Assembly: GCA_017989775.1 (NCBI GenBank)
Contig: JAGNPF010000069.1
Location: forward strand, 1-7,243
From: Flavobacterium sp.
GTDB lineage: Bacteria; Bacteroidota; Bacteroidia; Flavobacteriales; Flavobacteriaceae
Reading direction: 5' to 3'
DNA: 7,243 nucleotides
The notes under the pieces are model-generated. The model did not search any database, had not been told where the DNA came from, and was given only the letters and a program-made list of their open reading frames with translations. The translations under genes were made by a program, and so were the position numbers. This document shows, in pieces, positions 1-5,530 of this stretch. The first letter of the stretch is position 1; every line of letters begins with the position of its first letter.

Positions 1-55
1 GAGCAACACTAAAAGTGAGGCTGGACAATAAAAGGAATAAACATTTTTTCATCAT
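1..55 (-). CDS. N-terminus of a secreted or outer-membrane protein, cut by the window edge
   Basis: Reading leftward from position 55 the DNA encodes MMKKCLFLLLSSLTFSVA and then leaves the window in an open frame. This has the shape of a Sec signal peptide: two lysines, a run of hydrophobic residues, and small/polar residues ending in S-V-A. ATG codons lie at 55-53 and 52-50; either could be the start. The gene follows the lipoprotein gene on the same strand after a 50-bp A-rich gap (minus-strand sense). No TAnnTTTG promoter and no terminator hairpin are visible in the gap, so the two are probably cotranscribed. The mature protein lies outside the window, so its function cannot be assigned. 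A Cys at residue 5 is too early to be a lipobox. Confidence 0.6.
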   Translation of the reverse strand, partial: MMKKCLFLLLSSLTFSVA

Positions 56-105
56 GAGTTGATTTGAGTTTTGTTTTTTTTGTTTTTTAGAAAAGAAAAA
101 GAGGG

Positions 106-1002
106 TTATCTTCTTCCTCCTCCTCCAGACGATCTGCCGCCACCGCCACTAGAGCCACTACTAGAGCCGCCGTACGATCCGCCTCCGTATGAGCTACCGC
201 TTGAAGTTCTTCCACTGCTGTAATTGGTTGAACTTGGCGTATTGTTGTAGGTTCTTGATGGGGTGTAACTTTGGCTTCTGGTGCTGTTCGTGTTGGTGCT
301 GGTTCTTGTTCGTGTCGAATTATTTTGGGATTGCGAATAATCCCTTGTCATGAAGGAAGAGTTGTTTGTAGTTGTGTTATTTGTAGCGGTTCTATTTGTA
401 GCGGTTCTGTTGTAGTTGGAGCCGTTTCTGGTGGTGGCAGAGTTTTGGGAATACCTGCTGTTGGTATAATTGCCATTAGAATAAGAAGAACCCCTGCGTC
501 CTGCATTGTAGGTATAGTTGTTGTACCCGTATCCGTAATATGGGTAATAACCACCGCAGCCATAGCAAGGGTAGCCTCCCCAGCCGTAATAAGGATAGCC
601 ATAACCATAATAAGGGTAGCCGTAGCTATAATAAGGGTAACCGTAACCATAATAAGGATAACCGTATCCGTATCCGAAACCAAAACCTATCGACATACTC
701 CAAGGGTCGGCATATACATTTACCGAAGTGGTTGTTGGATTGTCTCCCCAGCCAGGGTATTCTTGGTTGGCAACTTGAATGGTATCGCTTAAAGTTTTGT
801 TTTCGTTGTTTAAAGAGCTGAAATATTCTTGGTAACGTTTATTGGAAGTGTTTTGGACTTCTTTTGCGGAATTTCCGTATATTCCGTCACTGTCATAGTA
901 GGAACTGTTTTGATAAGAACCGCAAGATGCCACAAGAAAACTTATTACCCCAATCAATGAATAAAGTGTGGCATTTCTGGAAAAAAATAGATTTGTTTTC
1001 AT
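106..1002 (-). CDS. Low-complexity Tyr/Gly-rich lipoprotein, function unknown
   Basis: This 298-residue protein begins with a lipoprotein signal peptide. A short basic N-terminus is followed by a hydrophobic stretch (about 11-26) and the lipobox V-A-S-C, with the lipidated Cys at residue 27. Lipidation should anchor it in the outer or inner membrane facing the periplasm or surface; no acidic surface-export signal follows the Cys. Residues about 28-100 are Asn/Ser-rich and could hold a small fold. Residues about 105-160 are a Tyr/Gly/Pro tract built on a 7-residue unit (YPYYGYG). The rest is Asn/Thr/Ser/Arg-rich and ends in Gly-Ser runs and two arginines. The ATG at 1002 is chosen over an upstream in-frame ATG at 1035 because it puts the signal peptide at the N-terminus and because 1035 lies inside the predicted -7 box. 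It is divergent from proS and probably cotranscribed with the secreted-protein gene downstream. I do not recognise a named family; a structural or adhesive envelope role is only a guess. Confidence 0.8.
   Translation of the reverse strand: MKTNLFFSRNATLYSLIGVISFLVASCGSYQNSSYYDSDGIYGNSAKEVQNTSNKRYQEYFSSLNNENKTLSDTIQVANQEYPGWGDNPTTTSVNVYADPWSMSIGFGFGYGYGYPYYGYGYPYYSYGYPYYGYGYPYYGWGGYPCYGCGGYYPYYGYGYNNYTYNAGRRGSSYSNGNYTNSRYSQNSATTRNGSNYNRTATNRTATNNTTTNNSSFMTRDYSQSQNNSTRTRTSTNTNSTRSQSYTPSRTYNNTPSSTNYSSGRTSSGSSYGGGSYGGSSSGSSGGGGRSSGGGGRR
584..667 (-). repeat. Four tandem 21-bp repeats within the lipoprotein gene
   Basis: On the plus strand the units are 584-604, 605-625, 626-646 and 647-667. Each is 21 bp and carries the core TAATAAGG, which recurs exactly every 21 bp (587, 608, 629, 650). 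Units differ at a few positions. Because 21 is a multiple of three, each unit encodes seven residues of the form YPYYGYG, with variants YPYYSYG and YPYYGWG. Gain or loss of a unit would keep the frame. More degenerate Tyr/Gly sequence continues on both sides. Confidence 0.85.
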
Positions 1003-1022
1003 ATCAATAGGATTTTTTATTG

Positions 1023-1050
1023 TTGCACATTGCAAAAATAGTTAGTTTTG
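1023..1050 (+). promoter_or_regulatory. Predicted proS promoter (TTG - 17 bp - TAGTTTTG)
   Basis: TTG at 1023-1025 and TAGTTTTG at 1043-1050 are separated by 17 bp, a full match to the Flavobacterium-type TTG / TAnnTTTG promoter. Transcription would start near 1055, giving an AT-rich leader of about 49 nt before the proS ATG at 1104. Confidence 0.55.
1033..1040 (-). promoter_or_regulatory. Predicted -7 box for the lipoprotein gene
   Basis: On the minus strand this reads TATTTTTG, a full match to the Bacteroidota -7 consensus TAnnTTTG. Transcription would start near 1028, leaving a leader of about 25 nt before the ATG at 1002. No TTG element is seen at the expected distance upstream, so the -33 half is weak or absent. 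Confidence 0.45.
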
Positions 1051-1103
1051 CTGAACTATTAAGTTAAAATAATTAAAACAAAATTTGTGCCAAACTATTC
1101 AAT

Positions 1104-2582
1104 ATGAGCAAGAACCTTACCACACGAGCAGAAGACTATTCCAAATGGTATAATGAACTGGTTGTTAAAGCCGATTTGGCTGAAAATTCAGGAGTTAGAG
1201 GATGCATGGTCATCAAGCCATACGGCTATGCAATTTGGGAAAAAATGCAGGCTGAACTAGACCGAATGTTCAAGGAAACAGGGCATCAAAATGCTTATTT
1301 CCCGTTGTTTGTGCCCAAAAGCATGTTTGAAGCCGAGGAGAAAAATGCAGAAGGTTTTGCCAAAGAATGTGCCATTGTGACTCATTATAGATTGAAAAAT
1401 GACCCTGATAATGCAGGCAAGTTGATTGTGGATCCCAATGCAAAATTGGAAGAAGAATTAATTGTTCGTCCCACCAGTGAAGCCATTATTTGGTCAACAT
1501 ACAAAGGTTGGATTCAGTCTTACAGGGATTTGCCGTTGTTGATCAATCAATGGGCTAATGTGGTGCGATGGGAAATGAGAACGCGTTTGTTTCTAAGAAC
1601 TGCCGAATTCTTGTGGCAAGAAGGACATACTGCACATGCAACGAAAGCGGAAGCGGTTGAAGAATCCGAGAAAATGATGAATGTTTATGCCGATTTTGCC
1701 GAAAATTTTATGGCAATTCCAGTAATAAAAGGATTGAAAACGGAAACAGAACGTTTTGCTGGTGCCGAAGAGACCTATTGCATCGAAGCCTTGATGCAGG
1801 ACGGAAAAGCCTTGCAGGCGGGAACTTCGCACTTTTTGGGACAAAATTTCGCCAAAGCTTTTGACGTGAAATTCGCCAATGCCGAAGGAAAGCAAGAACA
1901 CGTTTGGGGAACTTCCTGGGGAGTTTCGACTCGATTGATGGGAGCCTTGGTAATGACGCATTCCGATGATCAAGGATTGGTATTGCCTCCAAGTTTGGCG
2001 CCAATTCAAGTGGTTATAGTTCCTATTTATAAGAATGAGGAGCAATTGGAAGCGATTTCCAACGAAGTGGATGTTTTGGTAAAAGTATTCAAGAAATTGA
2101 ATATATCTGTTAAATACGACAATAGAACGACCCAAAAACCAGGATTCAAGTTTGCGGAATGGGAATTAAAAGGTGTGCCGGTTCGAATTGCCGTAGGGCC
2201 AAAAGATCTGGAAAACGGAACTTTTGAAGTGGCCAGAAGAGATATCTTGACCAAAGAAGTGGTTTCGAAAGACGGAATCGTGACTTATATTAGCGATTTG
2301 TTGGAGCAAATTCAAAAAGATTTGTTCCAAAAAGCATTGGATTACAGAAATTCCCATATCACCGAGGTAAACAGTTTTGAGGAGTTTAAAACGGTTTTAA
2401 ATGGCGAAGGAGGCTTTGTTTCAGCACATTGGGACGGTACTGCGGAGACCGAAGAAAAGATAAAGGAATTGACCAAAGCGACCATCAGATGTATTCCTTT
2501 GAACAGGGTAGAAGAGGCGGGAAGCTGTGTGTTTACAGGTAATCCGTCGTCTGGAAGGGTGTTGTTTGCGAAGGCGTATTAA
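1104..2582 (+). CDS. proS: Proline--tRNA ligase (ProRS), short archaeal/eukaryote-like type
   Basis: This cytoplasmic class II synthetase charges tRNA-Pro with proline using ATP. At 492 residues it is the short form: motifs 2 and 3 are joined without the roughly 180-residue editing insertion of the E. coli type. Visible signatures are motif 1 around 33-49, the R-P-T-S-E proline-binding loop (122-126), motif 2 starting at R155-W-E-M-R and running to about H178, and motif 3 (G-T-S-W-G-V-S-T-R, 269-277, with Arg277 for ATP). The anticodon-binding domain spans about 300-400 and the C-terminal domain about 405-492, ending in the family's terminal Tyr. In zinc-binding relatives such as the Thermus enzyme the C-terminal domain has four Cys. 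Here only C463 and C475 are seen; the first pair is absent from the H-W-D-G stretch and the CxxC partner is Thr478, so the metal site is probably lost. The start gives the usual N-terminus. It faces away from the lipoprotein gene. No terminator hairpin follows; the tRNA promoter begins 28 bp past the stop. Confidence 0.97.
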   Translation: MSKNLTTRAEDYSKWYNELVVKADLAENSGVRGCMVIKPYGYAIWEKMQAELDRMFKETGHQNAYFPLFVPKSMFEAEEKNAEGFAKECAIVTHYRLKNDPDNAGKLIVDPNAKLEEELIVRPTSEAIIWSTYKGWIQSYRDLPLLINQWANVVRWEMRTRLFLRTAEFLWQEGHTAHATKAEAVEESEKMMNVYADFAENFMAIPVIKGLKTETERFAGAEETYCIEALMQDGKALQAGTSHFLGQNFAKAFDVKFANAEGKQEHVWGTSWGVSTRLMGALVMTHSDDQGLVLPPSLAPIQVVIVPIYKNEEQLEAISNEVDVLVKVFKKLNISVKYDNRTTQKPGFKFAEWELKGVPVRIAVGPKDLENGTFEVARRDILTKEVVSKDGIVTYISDLLEQIQKDLFQKALDYRNSHITEVNSFEEFKTVLNGEGGFVSAHWDGTAETEEKIKELTKATIRCIPLNRVEEAGSCVFTGNPSSGRVLFAKAY

Positions 2583-2610
2583 AAAAAAATAAAAAAATGC
2601 ACCTCAGCTA

Positions 2611-2640
2611 TTGTGCGAATAGAAAATAGTTGTATTTTTG
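2611..2640 (+). promoter_or_regulatory. Predicted tRNA-Glu promoter (TTG - 19 bp - TATTTTTG)
   Basis: TTG at 2611-2613 and TATTTTTG at 2633-2640 are 19 bp apart, the best full promoter match in the window. Transcription would start near 2645, about 15 nt before the mature 5' end of the first tRNA. It probably drives both tRNA genes, since no TAnnTTTG box lies between them. Confidence 0.65.
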
Positions 2641-2660
2641 CATCCGCAATAGAGAAGCAG

Positions 2661-2732
2661 GGTCCGTTCGTCTATCGGTTAGGACGCCAGGTTTTCATCC
2701 TGGTAAGGGGGGTTCGATTCCCCCACGGACTA
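2661..2732 (+). tRNA. tRNA-Glu (anticodon TTC), copy 1
   Basis: The sequence folds as a complete cloverleaf: acceptor GGTCCGT/ACGGACT, a D arm starting GTCT and closing GGAC, an anticodon stem CCAGG/CCTGG with loop TTTTCAT, and a T arm GGGGG-TTCGATT-CCCCC. The anticodon TTC at 2694-2696 reads GAA/GAG (Glu). The 1:72 acceptor pair is a G-U wobble and the discriminator is A at 2732. A full CCA is not encoded (CAA follows), so the 3' end must be added by the CCA enzyme. U34 would be expected to carry the usual Glu wobble modification. Confidence 0.96.
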
Positions 2733-2733
2733 C

Positions 2734-2755
2734 AAAACTCTTAGGATTGAGTTTT
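2734..2755 (+). other. Hairpin directly 3' of tRNA-Glu copy 1
   Basis: AAAACTC (2734-2740) and GAGTTTT (2749-2755) form a perfect 7-bp stem with an 8-nt loop, one base past the discriminator of copy 1. The following bases are A, not T, so it does not look like an intrinsic terminator. It may help 3' trimming of the tandem precursor. Copy 2 has only a 4-bp candidate stem (ACAA/TTGT, 2852-2863). Confidence 0.4.
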
Positions 2756-2780
2756 AAAAAAATCCAAATTATAAAACAAT

Positions 2781-2852
2781 GGTCCGTTCGTCTATCGGTT
2801 AGGACGCCAGGTTTTCATCCTGGTAAGGGGGGTTCGATTCCCCCACGGACTA
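2781..2852 (+). tRNA. tRNA-Glu (anticodon TTC), copy 2
   Basis: This is identical base for base to copy 1 and lies exactly 120 bp downstream, separated by a 48-bp spacer. Its anticodon TTC is at 2814-2816. CCA is again not encoded. With no promoter box in the spacer it is probably cut from the same precursor as copy 1. Two copies fit a high demand for Glu-tRNA, which serves both translation and, through GluTR, haem synthesis. Confidence 0.96.
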
Positions 2853-2916
2853 CAATTAGTTGTAAATAAGTTTTATAAAATAAAGATTGGTGTCTCAAGT
2901 TTTTATTTTATTAGTT

Positions 2917-2966
2917 AAAACCAAAGTGATTGCGAAAACAATTGTGGGAGGTTTTTCTTTTTTAAC
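2917..2966 (+). terminator. Terminator-like or leader structure between tRNA-Glu and rpsT
   Basis: An outer stem AAAACC (2917-2922) / GGTTTT (2950-2955) encloses a second stem around ATTG-CGAAAA-CAAT (2929-2942), which several G-U pairs extend. A T-rich run follows (2952-2963 with one C). This could end tRNA transcription or act as a leader or attenuator for rpsT, whose start is about 40 nt further on. A second, very AT-rich inverted repeat (ATAAAATAAA 2875-2884 / TTTATTTTAT 2902-2911) lies just upstream. No TTTG occurs anywhere in 2853-3007, so no standard promoter for rpsT is visible; TAGTTTAT at 2970-2977 is the nearest imperfect match. Confidence 0.35.
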
Positions 2967-3007
2967 TGATAGTTTATAAATAATTATTACAATTAAAAAT
3001 AAAAAAA

Positions 3008-3259
3008 ATGGCAAATCACAAGTCAGCTTTAAAGAGAATTAGAAGTAACGAGAAAAAAAGAGTATTAAACAGATACCAACATAAAACTACTCGTAATGCG
3101 ATTAAAGCATTAAGATTGGCAACTGACAAAGCAGATGCTTCTTCAAAATTATCAAGCGTAATCTCAATGATTGACAAATTGGCTAAGAAGAACATCATTC
3201 ATGACAACAAAGCTTCCAATTTGAAATCTAAATTAACGAAACACGTTGCTAAATTGTAA
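3008..3259 (+). CDS. rpsT: 30S ribosomal protein S20
   Basis: This 83-residue, strongly basic protein matches bS20, which binds 16S rRNA and helps assemble the small subunit. The N-terminus M-A-N-H-K-S-A-L-K-R-I-R-S-N-E-K is diagnostic. The rest is the expected run of Lys/Arg-rich helices, with the H-K-T-T-R-N stretch near 25-30 and a C-terminus around T-K-H-V-A-K-L. The length is near the family norm of about 85-88. The ATG follows an A-rich leader with no Shine-Dalgarno sequence. It sits alone downstream of the tRNA-Glu pair and ends at a strong terminator. In E. coli S20 represses its own translation; whether the structured leader here does something similar is only inference. Confidence 0.97.
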   Translation: MANHKSALKRIRSNEKKRVLNRYQHKTTRNAIKALRLATDKADASSKLSSVISMIDKLAKKNIIHDNKASNLKSKLTKHVAKL

Positions 3260-3280
3260 TTAATACAATTTTAGAAATAT

Positions 3281-3312
3281 AAAAAAGTCCCGAAATTTTC
3301 GGGACTTTTTTT
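3281..3312. terminator. Bidirectional intrinsic terminator between rpsT and the response regulator gene
   Basis: The palindrome GTCCCGAAATTTTCGGGAC (3287-3305) forms a GC-topped stem preceded by six A and followed by seven T. It has the stem plus U-run arrangement when read from either strand. It begins 21 bp after the rpsT stop and ends 5 bp before the stop of the convergent response regulator gene, so it probably serves both. Confidence 0.9.
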
Positions 3313-3317
3313 ATGCT

Positions 3318-3704
3318 TTATATTATGGTTTTGACGTAATCAAGCATTTCTTTGGAGATGGGTTTTGACAAGAAATCAAGTACCATGGGGTATTTTTTGG
3401 CTTTCTCTAAATCTTCGGGATCGATTGTTGAAGAGAGGATGATTACTTTTATGTTATGGTATTCGGAATAGTCTGCCGTGCAAAAAGCGTCCAGGAATTC
3501 CCATCCTCCCATTACTGGCATATTTAAGTCCAGAAAAATTAATTGGGGTATTGGGCCGGTATTGGTCGTCTTGAAGTAATTCAGGGCTTCCTCTCCGTTT
3601 TTGGCGGTAATTATTTCGTTTGAAAATGATGCTTTGTTGATTACCATTTTGTATAACATTAGTGTTATGGGGTCGTCATCAACGCATAAAATTGTATTTA
3701 GCAT
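3318..3704 (-). CDS. Single-domain (CheY-like) response regulator
   Basis: This cytoplasmic 128-residue protein is a receiver domain with no output domain. The expected residues are present: acidic D9-D10-D11 near the N-terminus for Mg2+, the phosphoacceptor D59 in F-L-D-L-N-M-P, the Ser/Thr switch at S91 (L-S-S), and K114 followed by P115. It should take phosphate from a histidine kinase and act by protein-protein contact or by passing the phosphate on, not by binding DNA. Its start lies 5 bp past the stop of the sensor kinase gene, so the two are almost certainly cotranscribed, possibly with translational coupling, and the kinase is the natural partner. The strict A-run between the genes leaves no Shine-Dalgarno sequence. 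The ending coincides with the bidirectional terminator. The physiological target is not evident from the neighbours. Confidence 0.93.
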   Translation of the reverse strand: MLNTILCVDDDPITLMLYKMVINKASFSNEIITAKNGEEALNYFKTTNTGPIPQLIFLDLNMPVMGGWEFLDAFCTADYSEYHNIKVIILSSTIDPEDLEKAKKYPMVLDFLSKPISKEMLDYVKTII

Positions 3705-3709
3705 TTTTT

Positions 3710-5422
3710 TTATTTGTTTTTAAACGTTAATGTAAATGTGGTGCCCTTGTTGACTTCGCTCTCGATGCCAATGCTTCCTCCCATGGCTTCAACTTGTGAT
3801 TTGACAAGGTACAGCCCCAGTCCCTTGCTGTCCGGAAAGTCATGAAATCTTTGGTAAAGTCCGAAAACTTTGTCCTTGTTTCGGACCAAATCAATTCCAA
3901 TTCCATTGTCCTTGAAGACCAGAAAAACGGTATCGTCAACTTGACTCGCTGAGATGGTTATTTTGGATTTTTTGATTTCGGATTTGTATTTTATGGCGTT
4001 GGTCAATAGATTCAGTAATATGCTTTCCAGGTAGGCTTTGTTGGTGTTTAGAATGGGGACTTTGTCAAAATTAATTATGATGATGGGTTTGTGCAGGCCA
4101 ATGAGGAAATCCAATTGGCTGAAAACATTTTCGAAGACATCTTTCAATGAAAGGTCTTCTTTCTGGATAGACGGGTTGTCTTTTATGACGATCACTTTTA
4201 CCAAGTCTTCTATTGTTTCGTTTAGAAGATGGGTAGATTTGTTGAAACCGTCCAGGATTTCTTTTAGTTCGGGGTTGTCGATAGGGATATCCTCTATTAG
4301 GTTTAACAAGCCGGTCAAGTTGGATAGTGGCGCTCTTAAATTATGTGATGTAATATAGGAGAACTGCTGTAGGTCTTTGTTGTTTTGGGTTAATTCTCGA
4401 ATGAGCTGCTCTTTTTCCACTTCTTGTTTTTTGGCTTCGGTGATGTCTCTTTGGATGGAAACCCAATGGGAAAGTTCTCCGTCGGAATTGTAAACCGGAA
4501 GCATTGAAAAACCCACCCAATATTCTTCCTTGTTTTTTTTGTAGCTAATGGTTTCGATTTGGCATTCCTGTTTGTTTTTTATGGAAAAGCTTAGTTTTTC
4601 GTATTCCTGCATATCAGAATTTGGTCCTACGAAGATGCTTGGAGATTCTCCGATAATTTCGTCCGGTGTGTAACCCGACATTGTCGAAAATGCTGGATTT
4701 ACGTATACTATTTTGGGAATGTTGCCGTCCTGCAAATCAGGTTCGGTGATGATTATGGAATCTTTGGCTTGGGTTATTACCGTTTCCAGTAATTTAAGTC
4801 GTTGTTCTTCTTCTTTTTGTTTGGTAATGTCTTGTATGGCTCCTATCATTCTAACGGATTTTCCGTTTTCGTCCTTCAATATAAAGCCCCTGTCTAGTAC
4901 ATGTTTATAGGAGCCATCGGCGCATCTAAAACGGTATTGATCCTGCCATTTTTCTGTTTTTTGTTCAATGAAGGAATAGAGTTTGATAGACATTTTGATG
5001 GTGTCCTCGGGATGGATTTTGTCAAACCACCATTTTGAACTGCCGCCCACTTGGTCTGGCGTGTATCCAAAAATAGTTTCAATCCCCCTGTTCCAGGACA
5101 TTTTGTCTTCCTGTATTTTCCAGTCCCAAATAATGTCGCTCGTGGCCTTTGATACAATGTCGTATCTTTCGTTTGATTCCTTTATTTCAATATTGGTGTT
5201 TCTTAACTTGTTGTAAACTGAGGTGTTTTTGAAGTCTTTTTTGTCTAAAATATATCTTAAAAATATGGCAGAAACCACTATGAAGACGCTGTTTAGTGTC
5301 AGGTTGTAATGAGGGTAGGTGTATAGCGAAAAATATTTGCCCAATAACTCGTGGCAAATGACCGCCATAATTAGGGAAACCAGGATATAGATCAGAGTTA
5401 TTCGATTGTTTTTATTTTTCAT
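3710..5422 (-). CDS. Membrane-anchored PAS-PAS sensor histidine kinase
   Basis: This 570-residue hybrid-free kinase senses an unknown signal and should phosphorylate the adjacent receiver protein. Two hydrophobic segments (about 8-27 and 41-58) make a short membrane anchor with almost no external loop. PAS1 (about 82-200) resembles the PAS_3 type (W-N-R-G-I-E-T-I-F-G-Y; ends G-A-I-Q-D-I-T). PAS2 (about 208-330) is LOV-like in layout, but Pro261 occupies the position of the flavin-adduct Cys. A short coiled linker (330-352) leads to the HisKA H-box with phosphoacceptor H360 in S-H-N-L-R-A-P-L. The ATPase domain shows the N-box (N471-L-L-T-N475), G1 (D505-N-G-I-G-I), an F-box (F520 to F526) and G2 (G534-L-G-L). 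All catalytic elements are intact. The start is chosen for the basic N-terminus directly before the first membrane segment. It is the first gene of a two-gene operon and is divergent from typA. The ligand cannot be told from sequence. Confidence 0.93.
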   Translation of the reverse strand: MKNKNNRITLIYILVSLIMAVICHELLGKYFSLYTYPHYNLTLNSVFIVVSAIFLRYILDKKDFKNTSVYNKLRNTNIEIKESNERYDIVSKATSDIIWDWKIQEDKMSWNRGIETIFGYTPDQVGGSSKWWFDKIHPEDTIKMSIKLYSFIEQKTEKWQDQYRFRCADGSYKHVLDRGFILKDENGKSVRMIGAIQDITKQKEEEQRLKLLETVITQAKDSIIITEPDLQDGNIPKIVYVNPAFSTMSGYTPDEIIGESPSIFVGPNSDMQEYEKLSFSIKNKQECQIETISYKKNKEEYWVGFSMLPVYNSDGELSHWVSIQRDITEAKKQEVEKEQLIRELTQNNKDLQQFSYITSHNLRAPLSNLTGLLNLIEDIPIDNPELKEILDGFNKSTHLLNETIEDLVKVIVIKDNPSIQKEDLSLKDVFENVFSQLDFLIGLHKPIIIINFDKVPILNTNKAYLESILLNLLTNAIKYKSEIKKSKITISASQVDDTVFLVFKDNGIGIDLVRNKDKVFGLYQRFHDFPDSKGLGLYLVKSQVEAMGGSIGIESEVNKGTTFTLTFKNK

Positions 5423-5426
5423 TATT

Positions 5427-5434
5427 CAAATATA
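5427..5434 (-). promoter_or_regulatory. Proximal -7 box of the kinase operon, possibly giving a leaderless mRNA
   Basis: On the minus strand this reads TATATTTG, a full TAnnTTTG match. Its last base is 5 nt upstream of the kinase ATG (5422), so transcription would begin at or within a base or two of the start codon. No TTG is found at -33 spacing. It overlaps a 7-bp inverted repeat. Confidence 0.35.
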
Positions 5435-5446
5435 AATAAATATTTG
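5427..5446. repeat. Inverted repeat CAAATAT-N6-ATATTTG upstream of the kinase gene
   Basis: CAAATAT at 5427-5433 and its exact reverse complement at 5440-5446 are separated by AAATAA. The left arm includes most of the proximal -7 box. It could be an operator, but in such AT-rich DNA a chance match is quite possible. Confidence 0.35.
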
Positions 5447-5489
5447 TAATTTATTTTGGGTGGGGTCGTAAAGTTGTATTGTTTTTTGG

Positions 5490-5503
5490 TTAAGATTTCT
5501 TAA
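5490..5503. repeat. Inverted repeat TTAAGA-TT-TCTTAA in the divergent intergenic region
   Basis: This is a perfect 6+6 bp inverted repeat with a 2-bp centre. It lies 55 bp upstream of the predicted typA -7 box and about 70 bp upstream of the kinase ATG. The size and symmetry suit a dimeric regulator site. No known operator is recognised, and no other copy was noticed in the window. Confidence 0.3.
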
Positions 5504-5530
5504 AGTTATCAAAATGTAACTATTAAAATC

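Larger units (their letters stand above)
2661..2855 (+). repeat. Tandem duplication: 75-bp exact direct repeat holding the tRNA-Glu genes
   Basis: Positions 2661-2735 and 2781-2855 are identical over 75 bp. Identity starts at the first base of the mature tRNA and ends 3 nt past the discriminator base. Flanks on both sides differ, so only the tRNA body is conserved. This suggests an old duplication held identical by selection or gene conversion. Confidence 0.9.

Noticed and set aside
584..667. Possible CRISPR-like array.
   Set aside because: The 21-bp units abut with no spacers and encode in-frame heptapeptides of the lipoprotein.
271..792. 173-codon open frame on the plus strand, Ile/Val-rich and repetitive.
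   Set aside because: It lies antisense to the lipoprotein gene; the repetition mirrors the Tyr/Gly repeats, and it has no promoter or recognisable domain.
1003..1035. Longer lipoprotein start at 1035 (11 extra residues).
   Set aside because: It would put residues ahead of the signal peptide, and the codon lies inside the predicted -7 box, upstream of the likely transcript start.
1593..2135. 180-codon open frame on the minus strand inside proS.
   Set aside because: Antisense shadow of a conserved enzyme gene; composition looks like reverse-translated ProRS and shows no domain.
2661..2855. tRNA-associated integration site (attL/attR) suggested by the direct repeats.
   Set aside because: The repeats are two complete tRNA genes with only a 45-bp unique spacer, and no integrase or foreign DNA is nearby.
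2630..2869. Open reading frame of 79 codons across both tRNA genes, with an internal repeat (VRLSVRTPGFHPG...).
   Set aside because: It is a translation of the duplicated tRNA-Glu genes; the repeat in the peptide is the tRNA repeat.
4038..4358. Plus-strand open frame of 106 codons opposite the kinase gene.
   Set aside because: Antisense to the conserved HisKA/ATPase region, with no independent sign of coding.
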